DNA from: a virus
Virus record (IMG/VR): IMGVR_UViG_3300035670_000050
Location: 56,164-120,163 of that record
Strand: one strand, 5' to 3'
Length of the DNA: 64,000 bases
Shown here: positions 8,869 to 16,243 of the stretch, in pieces
Layout: each line of letters starts with the position of its first letter
Numbering within the stretch: the stretch's first letter is position 1
Notes under the pieces: model-generated
What the model was told of the DNA's origin: nothing
Seen by the model: only the letters and a program-made list of their open reading frames with translations
Databases searched by the model: none
Made by a program: the position numbers and the translations under genes

Positions 8869-10284
8869 ATGGCTAATACACTCATACAACTAAAATACTC
8901 GACAGTAACGGATATTCCTGTTTCTCTTAATACAGCTGAACCGGCATATTCATATAGTAGTAACACTCTGTTTATTGGAAATCCTGCTGGCAATGGAACT
9001 CTAAATATTGGTGGTTATTTTTATACCAAAACAATCGATGATGCAACTGATGCTTCTACACCAGGAACATTAGTTCTTCGTGATGCTCAAGGTTCAGCAT
9101 CGTTCAATGTTATTACTGGTAATCTTATTATTGCAGAAATTGATGGTAATTCAAATTCTGCTACACAATTAAAAGAACCATTTGATTTGGGATTAGATGG
9201 AGATGTAACTGGTAATGTTTCAATCGATGGAGCTGCTAATGTAACACTCACAGTAGAACTTGTCAATACTGGAGTAAATGCAGGATCATATGGTTCAACA
9301 ACACAGATACCTGTCTTTACTGTCGATGAAGACGGTAGACTTACTGATGCAAACACAGTCAATGTTGCAACAACACTTGCATTTTCAGCAGATGGTCCCA
9401 CAACAGGTTCTTTAGATTTACTTACTGACACCTTCACACTTGAAGGTGGTGATGGTATCACAACAACTGCAAATGATACAACAAACACAATCGTTGTTGA
9501 TGTTGATAATACAGTTATTCGAACAACTGGTAATCAAAGTATTACTGGTGATTTAGGAATTACTGGTAACTTAATTGTTTCTGGCAATACAATTACTCTC
9601 GATACGGAAACAATAAGAGTAAACGACTCTATAATGTTATTAGCTGCAAACAATGATCAAGGAGATTTACTTGATATTGGTATGACAGCACATTATGGTG
9701 TTGGTGGAAATAATCATACAGGTCTTGTTCGTCATGCAGCAGATGGAAAATGGTATCTGTTTGAAAATTATACAGATCATTTTATACATGATTTTAATAC
9801 GATTAATATTGCTGACCCAACATTTGTTACTGCAAATCTTGTAGCAAATATTACTGGTGGTAAAGTATCGGGACTAACTGAAGTCATTGTAGTTTCAGAT
9901 GGTGGTACAGGCCAAAATACATTCACAACAGGTTCAATTATAATTGGTAATGGAACTGGTGGTTTATTAGAACTTGCAAATACAACATCAACAGGAACAT
10001 ATGCTAATGCGTCACATGTTCCAGTAATTACTGTAGACGAATATGGTAGAGTATCAAATGTAGTAAACACATTAATTGATATCGACACATCTCAAGTAAC
10101 AACTGGTATACTTGGGGTTCCAAGAGGTGGTACTGGTGCAAACACATTTACAACAAATGGAGTCCTTTTAGGCCAAGGAACTAGTGCAATAACTACAGTT
10201 TCTTCTTCTACAGAAGGTCATGTATTAACAATCAATTCTTCAGGTGTTCCAACATTTGAAATGATATCTGGCGGTACATTTTAA
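8869..10284 (+). CDS. Tail fibre protein
   Basis: A 471-residue protein with an N-terminal ANTLIQLKYSTVTDIP segment like that of the protein at 10817; this resembles the short N-terminal module of phage fibres and Mtd-type tropism determinants. The rest contains tandem fibre-shaft motifs: DGDVTGNVSIDGAANVTLTV, IPVFTVDEDGRLTDAN, VPVITVDEYGRVSNV, GGTGQNTFTTGSIIIGNGTG and GGTGANTFTTNGVLLGQGTS. The TVDExGR and GGTGxxTFTxxxxLxGxG units are hallmark repeats of T4-like and lambdoid side fibres. It ends in SGGTF. Probably a trimeric fibre shaft. Confidence 0.8.
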   Translation: MANTLIQLKYSTVTDIPVSLNTAEPAYSYSSNTLFIGNPAGNGTLNIGGYFYTKTIDDATDASTPGTLVLRDAQGSASFNVITGNLIIAEIDGNSNSATQLKEPFDLGLDGDVTGNVSIDGAANVTLTVELVNTGVNAGSYGSTTQIPVFTVDEDGRLTDANTVNVATTLAFSADGPTTGSLDLLTDTFTLEGGDGITTTANDTTNTIVVDVDNTVIRTTGNQSITGDLGITGNLIVSGNTITLDTETIRVNDSIMLLAANNDQGDLLDIGMTAHYGVGGNNHTGLVRHAADGKWYLFENYTDHFIHDFNTINIADPTFVTANLVANITGGKVSGLTEVIVVSDGGTGQNTFTTGSIIIGNGTGGLLELANTTSTGTYANASHVPVITVDEYGRVSNVVNTLIDIDTSQVTTGILGVPRGGTGANTFTTNGVLLGQGTSAITTVSSSTEGHVLTINSSGVPTFEMISGGTF

Positions 10285-10304
10285 ATTATTTAATAGGAGA
10301 GTTT

Positions 10305-10817
10305 ATGAGTGTTGAATTTAGTAATGCTTATCAAGAAATTTTACTTGACAACTTGATTTCAGTTATTAAACAAAATTTTGTATTTCAAACGCAACTAAAG
10401 TTGGTAGATAAAACAGGTAAAGAGAAGGAAGAACTTCAAAAAAAATTTGAAGAAATAAATTCTCTTTACAATTCTACTAAAAATGAAGTTAATCAGTTAC
10501 AAACTTACAAAGTAAAGGCTGAACAAAATAGTTCTGCACATGAAGAAAAAAATAGAATACAAGCAGCATTAAATGATTCTATGAAGAAAAACTCTTCTTT
10601 ACAGAAAGAAATAGATTCAATAAAGATAGAAAAAAATAAAGAGTTAGAAGAATTAAAAGAAGAATTAAATAATTTAAAAGCATACATCACAAAACTAGAA
10701 GAGAATATCTCAATTACTAAATTGAAAAAAATTAACCCAGAAAAAGTTGCAGCAGAGAATGAAATTAAAGTTATTGAAAATAATCTACAGAAGGTTTTAG
10801 ATGGTAGTTCATTTTAA
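10305..10817 (+). CDS. Long coiled-coil protein in fibre cluster
   Basis: A 170-residue protein with AGGAGAG as Shine-Dalgarno. Residues ~35-150 are an almost continuous charged coiled coil rich in K, E, L and N. The N-terminus (SNAYQEILLDNLISVIKQNF) is amphipathic, and the C-terminus ends DGSSF, like its upstream neighbours. Its stop overlaps the start of the next gene by one base. A fibre-associated rod, or a scaffold or chaperone for fibre assembly, is likely. No enzyme motif is seen. Confidence 0.6.
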   Translation: MSVEFSNAYQEILLDNLISVIKQNFVFQTQLKLVDKTGKEKEELQKKFEEINSLYNSTKNEVNQLQTYKVKAEQNSSAHEEKNRIQAALNDSMKKNSSLQKEIDSIKIEKNKELEELKEELNNLKAYITKLEENISITKLKKINPEKVAAENEIKVIENNLQKVLDGSSF

Positions 10818-11410
10818 TGTCAAATACAGTAATCCAACTAAAGTATTCTACAGCCAGCGGAAATACACCAAGTCAATTAGAATTTGGTGAATTAGCAATA
10901 AATTCATACGATGGTAAGATATTTTATAGAAACCATCTAAACACAATCAGTTCAATTGAAAACTATCCAGGCCCTTCTGGATTAGATACTGAAATACAAT
11001 TTAATGATTCTGGCGTTCTTGGTGCAAATTCTAATTTCACATATGACAAAGCAAATTCAACATTAAATGTAGTAAAGACAAATGTTAATTCTGCCTTTGA
11101 TATAGTTGGTACTGAATTAACTACAACCAGTAATACTTCCACAGTTTTATATTCTTTTTCCACAAACAAATATGGTTCTGGCAAATTTGTTATTCAAGCA
11201 TCAGATTCAAATAAAAGGCAAGTTACTGAACTTCTAGTTGTACATGATTCTGTTACTGCCTATGCTACGGAATATGCCATCATAAGAACAAATGGCAATC
11301 TATTTGATTTGGAAGTAGACATAGATTCTAACACAGTTCGATTAATGACTACAAGCACTTCTTCAAATAACACCGTATATAAAGTATCTGGCAATCTATT
11401 GCTAATATAA
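10817..11410 (+). CDS. Fibre protein with Mtd-type N-terminal module
   Basis: A 197-residue protein whose start overlaps the previous stop (TAATG). The N-terminus SNTVIQLKYSTASGNTPSQL, then EFGELAINSYDGKIFYRN, follows the pattern IQLKxxTxxxxxPxxLxxGELAxNxxDGKxFY, widespread at the N-terminus of phage fibres and tropism determinants. A glycine/proline hinge (YPGPSGLD) follows, then EIQFNDSGVLGANSNFTYD, a fibre strand repeat. The C-terminal ~100 residues look like a beta-sandwich tip (GSGKFVIQASDSNKRQVTEL). Likely a short receptor-contacting fibre. Confidence 0.7.
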   Translation: MSNTVIQLKYSTASGNTPSQLEFGELAINSYDGKIFYRNHLNTISSIENYPGPSGLDTEIQFNDSGVLGANSNFTYDKANSTLNVVKTNVNSAFDIVGTELTTTSNTSTVLYSFSTNKYGSGKFVIQASDSNKRQVTELLVVHDSVTAYATEYAIIRTNGNLFDLEVDIDSNTVRLMTTSTSSNNTVYKVSGNLLLI

Positions 11411-11413
11411 ATA
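11406..11413 (+). promoter_or_regulatory. Late promoter box TATAAATA before beta-helix protein
   Basis: An exact late box that overlaps the stop of the preceding fibre gene and lies 42 nt before the ATG at 11456. It is the only exact box inside the fibre island and may start a unit covering the later adhesins. Confidence 0.55.
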
Positions 11414-11455
11414 TAATAATAACATCCATTGGGGATAGGGAACCAAGGAACATAA

Positions 11456-12859
11456 ATGGCAAATGATAAAAAATTTGTAGTCAAAAACGGACTACAAACT
11501 CAAAATATAGATTTTGTATATGATGCAGAATCTAACACAGCAACAATTTCCATAAATGAAAATGGTTTAATATCTGTTAATGGTGATATAAAGCTTTCCA
11601 ATGCTCTTTATGATTTTACAAAATCAAAAGGTAATGTTGGTGAAGCTTTATTTGCTACAGCAGAAGGTGTTAAATGGCAAATTCCTTCTTCTTTAATTGG
11701 TGTAGATAGTGTTCTCTATGTATCAAAATCTGGAAATGATTCAAATGATGGCAAAAGTTTAGATAAACCTTTCCTAACAATTAAAGCTGCACTTGCAGTT
11801 GCAAATACTGGAACTACTGTTTTCGTAAAGTCTGGAGATTATACTGAGATAAATCCAGTTACAGTTCCAGAGGGTGTTGCAATTATTGGTGATAATTTAA
11901 GAACAGTAACAGTAAGACCACAAACAACAAATCAAGATTTATTTTATGTGAATAATGGATGTTATCTTTCAGGTATGACATTCAGAGATCATGTTTCTCC
12001 TGCAGCAGCAGTAGCATTTAATCCTAATGGCTCTGCTGGAAATATAACCACAAGTCCTTATGTTCAAGATTGCTCTTCAATAACCACTACTGGAACAGGC
12101 ATGAGAATTGATGGTTCTCATGTAACTGGCAATTTAAAATCTATGGTATTGGATGCATATACACAATTTAATCAAGGTGGAATAGGCGTTCATATTTTAA
12201 ATTCTGGTTATGCACAATTAGTAAGTTTGTTTACTATTTGCTGTACTGAATCTGTTCTTTGCGAATCAGGTGGTCAATGTTCAATTACAAACTCAAATAG
12301 TTCTTTTGGAGACAGAGGTCTCGTTGCAAATGGCAAAAGTTCACTATTATTTTCTGGTTCAACAAACGGTGTAAACCCAGACACTAACCGTGCAAATGTA
12401 GTTATTGATGGTCTTTCAACTAAACCTGCTGTGAATGATGTTGCAACTTTTGATGGAGGAAATACTTTCTATACAATTATTTCAACAACTGGCTTAGTAT
12501 CTGGTCAAACAACCATTACAGTAGCAGAAACATTGCCAACATCAATTCCTAATGACACACAGGTAGATTTTTATCGTAGAAGTTTTATTAGTGCATCTGG
12601 GCATACTTTTGAATATGTTGGTGCAGGAACAACATTAGCTAATGCAATACCTATAGCAGGTGGAGAACCTATACCTGCAAATGAAGCAGTTCAATTAAAT
12701 GGTGGTAAAGTGTTTTATTCAAGTACAGATCAATATGGTAATTTTCAAATAGGTGGTGAATTGTCATTTATAAATGCAAAGGGTACTATTGAAGGTAGAA
12801 CATTCAATCGAAGTTTATTCACAGTAATGACGCCATATATATTGGCGTTAGAAGGATAA
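11456..12859 (+). CDS. Right-handed beta-helix virion protein (pectin-lyase-like)
   Basis: A 467-residue protein preceded by a TATAAATA late box. After an N-terminal attachment region (KKFVVKNGLQTQNIDF), residues ~83-120 read VLYVSKSGNDSNDGKSLDKP, then FLTIKAAL and GTTVFVKSGDYTE. This is the classic opening of parallel beta-helix (pectin-lyase fold) phage proteins. Rungs follow (VPEGVAIIGDNLRTVTVRP, GCYLSGMTFRDHV, VQDCSSITTTGTGMRIDG). Such proteins act as tailspikes or depolymerases, but no catalytic residues can be assigned by eye, so binding rather than cleavage is equally possible. Confidence 0.75.
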   Translation: MANDKKFVVKNGLQTQNIDFVYDAESNTATISINENGLISVNGDIKLSNALYDFTKSKGNVGEALFATAEGVKWQIPSSLIGVDSVLYVSKSGNDSNDGKSLDKPFLTIKAALAVANTGTTVFVKSGDYTEINPVTVPEGVAIIGDNLRTVTVRPQTTNQDLFYVNNGCYLSGMTFRDHVSPAAAVAFNPNGSAGNITTSPYVQDCSSITTTGTGMRIDGSHVTGNLKSMVLDAYTQFNQGGIGVHILNSGYAQLVSLFTICCTESVLCESGGQCSITNSNSSFGDRGLVANGKSSLLFSGSTNGVNPDTNRANVVIDGLSTKPAVNDVATFDGGNTFYTIISTTGLVSGQTTITVAETLPTSIPNDTQVDFYRRSFISASGHTFEYVGAGTTLANAIPIAGGEPIPANEAVQLNGGKVFYSSTDQYGNFQIGGELSFINAKGTIEGRTFNRSLFTVMTPYILALEG

Positions 12860-12862
12860 AAT

Positions 12863-13195
12863 ATGGCAACAGCTTTAAATAGTTTTAAAACAATTACTGC
12901 AAATGTAACAACAAATTTAGAAACAATTTATACTTCTCCATCTGGTTATACTGGTATAGTTTTGATGGCTCAAATAAGTAATGTATCAGAAAATACATCA
13001 AATGTCACATTTGTATTAAATGATGGAGTTGCAGATTATGAATTGTTAAAACAGTTTGATGTTCCTAAAACTGATGCTATATCTGGAACAGTTGGTAAAT
13101 TAGTTTTGGAAACAGGCAGTTCAGTTAAAATTTCTGCATCTGCAAATAATGAATTAAAAATAGTCTTAAGTATATTAGAATCAGCAAATGAATAA
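12863..13195 (+). CDS. Small beta-sandwich virion protein
   Basis: A 110-residue protein starting 3 nt after its neighbour. The pattern of short strands (FKTITANVTTNLETIYTSP, then NVTFVLNDGVADYELLKQFD and SVKISASANNELKIVLSILE) looks like an all-beta domain. A similar layout is visible in the 120-residue protein at 15875: N-terminal ITxxV, central LxxGxxxxxL, a VP segment, then SxKISAxAxxxLxxxLSxxE. The two genes flank the collagen-like fibre, so both may be attached fibre-tip or decoration domains. Confidence 0.55.
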   Translation: MATALNSFKTITANVTTNLETIYTSPSGYTGIVLMAQISNVSENTSNVTFVLNDGVADYELLKQFDVPKTDAISGTVGKLVLETGSSVKISASANNELKIVLSILESANE

Positions 13196-15860
13196 TAGAA
13201 TACACAGCGGAAAAGTAAAAAAGATACCTTCATCTAATGTATCTTCAAGTAGATATGAATTTTTAAGTTTAGGTGAAGCTGAACCAGACTTAGGATTACC
13301 TCAAGGAAATTCTTATGTTTTAACAGCAAACACAGATGGAACTAGAACATGGGTAAATACTGCGGATGTACAAGGTCTATCTGGGTACAGTGGAGCTCCA
13401 GGTTCATCGATTGAAATTAAAGGTTCAGTATCCGATTTTTCTAATTTACCTGAAAATGATAATACGCAAGGTGATGTTTATTATGTTGAGAGTGAAGGAA
13501 ACTTATATTATTGGGATGGAACTTCTTGGGTACTTATAGGACAAATTAAAGGATCACCAGGCGCATCTGGTTATTCTGGTTACTCAGGAATCTCTGGTCA
13601 TTCTGGCATTTCTGGTTATTCTGGTAGATCAGGATGGTCTGGTTATTCTGGTGATTCAGGACTTTCAGGTTATTCAGGACTTTCAGGATTCTCTGGTGAT
13701 TCAGGACTTTCAGGATTCTCTGGTGAATCTGGCTTCTCAGGTTACTCTGGTGAATCAGGTTACTCTGGAGAATCTGGTTTCTCAGGTTACTCTGGAGAAT
13801 CTGGCTTCTCAGGTTATTCTGGTATTTCAGGTTATTCAGGACTTTCAGGTTACTCTGGTGAATCAGGTTACTCTGGTGAATCAGGTTTCTCAGGTATTTC
13901 AGGATTCTCTGGTGATTCAGGACTTTCAGGATTCTCTGGTGAATCTGGCTTCTCAGGTTACTCTGGTGAATCTGGGTTCTCAGGAATTTCTGGATATTCT
14001 GGTATTTCTGGATTTTCTGGTGATTCAGGTTTCTCAGGTTATTCAGGATCAGGTATTTCAGGTTATAGTGGTTTTAGTGGTGTTGCACCAGATTCAATTT
14101 TCTATGATGCTAATTCTATAACAACAGTTACAGGAACATATGTTTCAGGTGATGTAACAGACATTCAAACTTTTGGTGATGACAATTACTATGTTGTTTC
14201 TGAAGTCAGTGGATCTCCAGGTTATTCTATCGAGATTGATTTTACAGGTGTTGCTAATTTTAATAGAGTAGAATTAGCATTAAAATATACACACACGAAT
14301 CATATAATTTATTTTGAAATCTATAATAATAACTCTTCTTCTTGGGATATAATAGGTACATTTACAGGAACAAATTTAGTTTTTGCTTCACATATATTTG
14401 ATGTAATTAGTGATGTACCATATATTAATAATGGATATGTCAACACAAGAATATATCATTATTCTGAGGGTTTTGCTAATATTAATGTAGAAATAGATTA
14501 TGTTACTATTGGTCTTACAACACAAGGCCCTCAAGGTATTTCTGGACTTTCTGGATTTAGTGGTAACTCAACTTCAGGATTCTCTGGTGAATCTGGCTTC
14601 TCAGGAATTTCTGGTTATTCTGGTGATTCAGGACTTTCAGGATTCTCTGGTGAATCTGGATTCTCAGGTTACTCTGGTATTTCAGGATTTTCTGGTGATT
14701 CAGGACTTTCAGGATATTCTGGTGAATCTGGCTTCTCAGGATATTCTGGCGAATTAGGTTTCTCAGGTTACTCTGGTGAATCAGGTTACTCTGGTGAACC
14801 AGGACTTTCAGGTTATTCTGGTTTTGGTTTATCTGGGTATTCTGGGTATTCTGGTTTACCAGGAGGTTCTTCGACATGGATTCGTAAAACTGAAAACTAT
14901 GTAGCATCTTCTGGTGAAAAAATTATTGCAGATACAAGTAATAGTTCGTTTACTATAACTTTACCTTTATCACCTTCTATTGGGAATTATGTTGAGATCA
15001 TGGATGGTTCTAGTTGGGCCATTAATAATTTAACAATAGATAGAAATGGTTCTACTATTGAAAATGAAGCTGAAAATTTACTATTGGATGTATTGGGTAT
15101 TTCTGTCGTTTTTGTTTATGATGGAACAACATGGCAAGTAGTTACTAGTATTGGATCTCAAGGAGTTTCAGGTTACTCAGGAATTGGTTCTTCTTGGGAT
15201 CGTATAACTAGTAATTATACAGCATCACATAAACAAAGAATAATAGCTGATACAAGTAGTGGTCCGTTTACTATATCTTTGCCTTTAACTCCAAATTTAA
15301 ATGATAATATAGAACTTGTTGATGGGGATAGTTGGGCAAACAATAATTTAACAATAGATAGAAATGGTTCTACTATTGAAAATGAAGCTGAAAATTTACT
15401 ATTGGATGTAACTGGTATATTTTTAATATTGATATATAATGGAAGTACTTGGAAAATAATTAGTTCAGCTGGTTCTTCTGGTGTATCCGGTTATTCTGGA
15501 GAAGGAACTGGAGGTCTTGGATCATCTGGTTACTCTGGTTATTCTGGAGAAGGGTTGTCTGGTTTTTCTGGTATATCTGGTTTTTCTGGTAGATCAGGAT
15601 GGTCTGGTTATTCTGGTGCTGGAACATCAGGTTACTCTGGTTATTCTGGTGCTGGAATTTCTGGGTATTCTGGATTAGGGGTATCTGGTTACTCAGGAAT
15701 CTCTGGTCATTCTGGCATTTCTGGTTATTCTGGTAGATCAGGATGGTCTGGTTATTCTGGTACTGGAATATCTGGTTTCTCAGGTATTTCTGGTTATTCT
15801 GGTTCAGCAGCATCAGCCAGTGTTGGTAAAGCCATAACAATGGCACTCGTTTTCGGATAA
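13188..15860 (+). CDS. Collagen-like (Gly-X-Ser) tail fibre, 890 aa
   Basis: It overlaps the previous gene by 8 nt. The domain order is: an N-terminal head to ~residue 120 (including SPGNLYYWDGTSW-type fibre text); a first Gly-X-Ser block to ~residue 298; a galactose-binding/jelly-roll-like insert (~300-450, VELALKYTHTNHIIYFEIYN); a second block; two copies of a ~106-residue beta domain (NLTIDRNGSTIENEAEN); and a third block. Triplets are GYS, GES, GFS, GLS, GIS and GDS, so Gly is at every third position as in collagen, but proline is almost absent. Probably a trimeric fibre with rod segments between globular domains. It ends SVGKAITMALVFG. Confidence 0.85.
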   Translation: MNNRIHSGKVKKIPSSNVSSSRYEFLSLGEAEPDLGLPQGNSYVLTANTDGTRTWVNTADVQGLSGYSGAPGSSIEIKGSVSDFSNLPENDNTQGDVYYVESEGNLYYWDGTSWVLIGQIKGSPGASGYSGYSGISGHSGISGYSGRSGWSGYSGDSGLSGYSGLSGFSGDSGLSGFSGESGFSGYSGESGYSGESGFSGYSGESGFSGYSGISGYSGLSGYSGESGYSGESGFSGISGFSGDSGLSGFSGESGFSGYSGESGFSGISGYSGISGFSGDSGFSGYSGSGISGYSGFSGVAPDSIFYDANSITTVTGTYVSGDVTDIQTFGDDNYYVVSEVSGSPGYSIEIDFTGVANFNRVELALKYTHTNHIIYFEIYNNNSSSWDIIGTFTGTNLVFASHIFDVISDVPYINNGYVNTRIYHYSEGFANINVEIDYVTIGLTTQGPQGISGLSGFSGNSTSGFSGESGFSGISGYSGDSGLSGFSGESGFSGYSGISGFSGDSGLSGYSGESGFSGYSGELGFSGYSGESGYSGEPGLSGYSGFGLSGYSGYSGLPGGSSTWIRKTENYVASSGEKIIADTSNSSFTITLPLSPSIGNYVEIMDGSSWAINNLTIDRNGSTIENEAENLLLDVLGISVVFVYDGTTWQVVTSIGSQGVSGYSGIGSSWDRITSNYTASHKQRIIADTSSGPFTISLPLTPNLNDNIELVDGDSWANNNLTIDRNGSTIENEAENLLLDVTGIFLILIYNGSTWKIISSAGSSGVSGYSGEGTGGLGSSGYSGYSGEGLSGFSGISGFSGRSGWSGYSGAGTSGYSGYSGAGISGYSGLGVSGYSGISGHSGISGYSGRSGWSGYSGTGISGFSGISGYSGSAASASVGKAITMALVFG
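13561..14082 (+). repeat. Collagen-like Gly-X-Ser coding block 1
   Basis: About 58 consecutive Gly-X-Ser triplets, giving a 9-base periodicity of the type GGT-TAT-TCT. The X residue is mostly Y, F, E, D, L or I. A single break (GSG) occurs near the end. It is the longest of three blocks in this gene. Confidence 0.9.
13575..13652 (+). repeat. 78-nt perfect direct repeat, copy A
   Basis: Bases 13575-13652 are identical to 15684-15761, a 2109-base offset that keeps the reading frame. The segment encodes GYSGISGHSGISGYSGRSGW and a few more residues. Because synonymous positions are also identical, this is a recent copy rather than protein-level constraint. Confidence 0.95.
14536..14866 (+). repeat. 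Collagen-like Gly-X-Ser coding block 2
   Basis: About 36 Gly-X-Ser triplets with minor breaks (GNSTSG near the start, GLPGGS at the end). The DNA units GGTGATTCAGGACTTTCAGG and GGTGAATCTGGCTTCTCAGG are reused from block 1, which indicates expansion or conversion between blocks. Confidence 0.85.
15024..15092 (+). repeat. 69-nt perfect direct repeat, copy A
   Basis: Identical to 15342-15410 (offset 318 bases, 106 codons). It lies in the first of two tandem beta domains of the collagen-like fibre and encodes the NNLTIDRNGSTIENEAEN segment. Confidence 0.95.
15342..15410 (+). repeat. 69-nt perfect direct repeat, copy B
   Basis: The second copy of the 69-nt repeat. The flanking parts of the two domains have diverged at DNA and protein level, so the identity is local and suggests gene conversion or strong local constraint. 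Confidence 0.95.
15472..15812 (+). repeat. Collagen-like Gly-X-Ser coding block 3
   Basis: A third Gly-X-Ser block, interrupted several times by GEGTGG, GAGTSG and GTGISG. It contains a perfect 78-nt copy of part of block 1. Confidence 0.85.
15684..15761 (+). repeat. 78-nt perfect direct repeat, copy B
   Basis: The second copy of the 78-nt repeat at 13575-13652. Recombination between the copies would delete exactly 703 codons in frame and leave a short fibre. Confidence 0.95.
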
Positions 15861-15874
15861 GGAAAAAATAAAAA

Positions 15875-16237
15875 ATGGCAGCGCCAAACATATTTAATGT
15901 TGCAACTATTACAGGAAAGACAGTTGGTTTAGCTGTTACAACATCAGCTCAAGCAATTGTTACAAACTCTTCTGGATCAAATAAAGTATTTAAAATTAAT
16001 TCTCTTACAATATCTAATGTTGATGGAAGTGCTCCAGCAGATATTACTGCTGATGTTTTGAAAAATGGTGCTACTTCATTTAGACTAGCATTTACGATTT
16101 CTGTTCCAGCAGATTCTACTTTAGTTTTAATTTCTAAAGATACATCAATTTATCTAGAAGAAAATGATAGTATTAGACTTACAGCTAGTGCTACTGGTGA
16201 TTTAGAAGCAGTTTGTTCTTATGAAGAATTGAGTTAA
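15875..16237 (+). CDS. Small beta-sandwich virion protein
   Basis: A 120-residue all-beta protein (FNVATITGKTVGLAVTTSAQ, FKINSLTISNVDGSAPADIT, IYLEENDSIRLTASATGDLE). It resembles small fibre-tip or decoration proteins found widely in marine myoviruses and shares a strand layout with the protein at 12863. It begins 14 nt after the collagen-like fibre, with an A-rich leader and no clear Shine-Dalgarno apart from AAGGAAA at 15859-15865. Confidence 0.6.
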   Translation: MAAPNIFNVATITGKTVGLAVTTSAQAIVTNSSGSNKVFKINSLTISNVDGSAPADITADVLKNGATSFRLAFTISVPADSTLVLISKDTSIYLEENDSIRLTASATGDLEAVCSYEELS

Positions 16238-16243
16238 AAATAA

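Noticed and set aside
13651-14121. Plus-strand alternative frame rich in Val and Gln inside the collagen-like fibre
   Set aside because: It is an off-frame reading of the same codon repeat, with no independent start signal.
13561-15812. Short-period tandem repeats that could look like a CRISPR or satellite array
   Set aside because: The 9-base period follows Gly-X-Ser codons in one long open frame; there are no constant repeats separated by unique spacers.
14557-15891. Minus-strand open frames rich in Gln and Asn opposite the collagen-like fibre (14557-14907, 15460-15891)
   Set aside because: They are antisense shadows of TCTGGT/TATTCTGG repeats; composition is pure low complexity and no ribosome-binding site is present.
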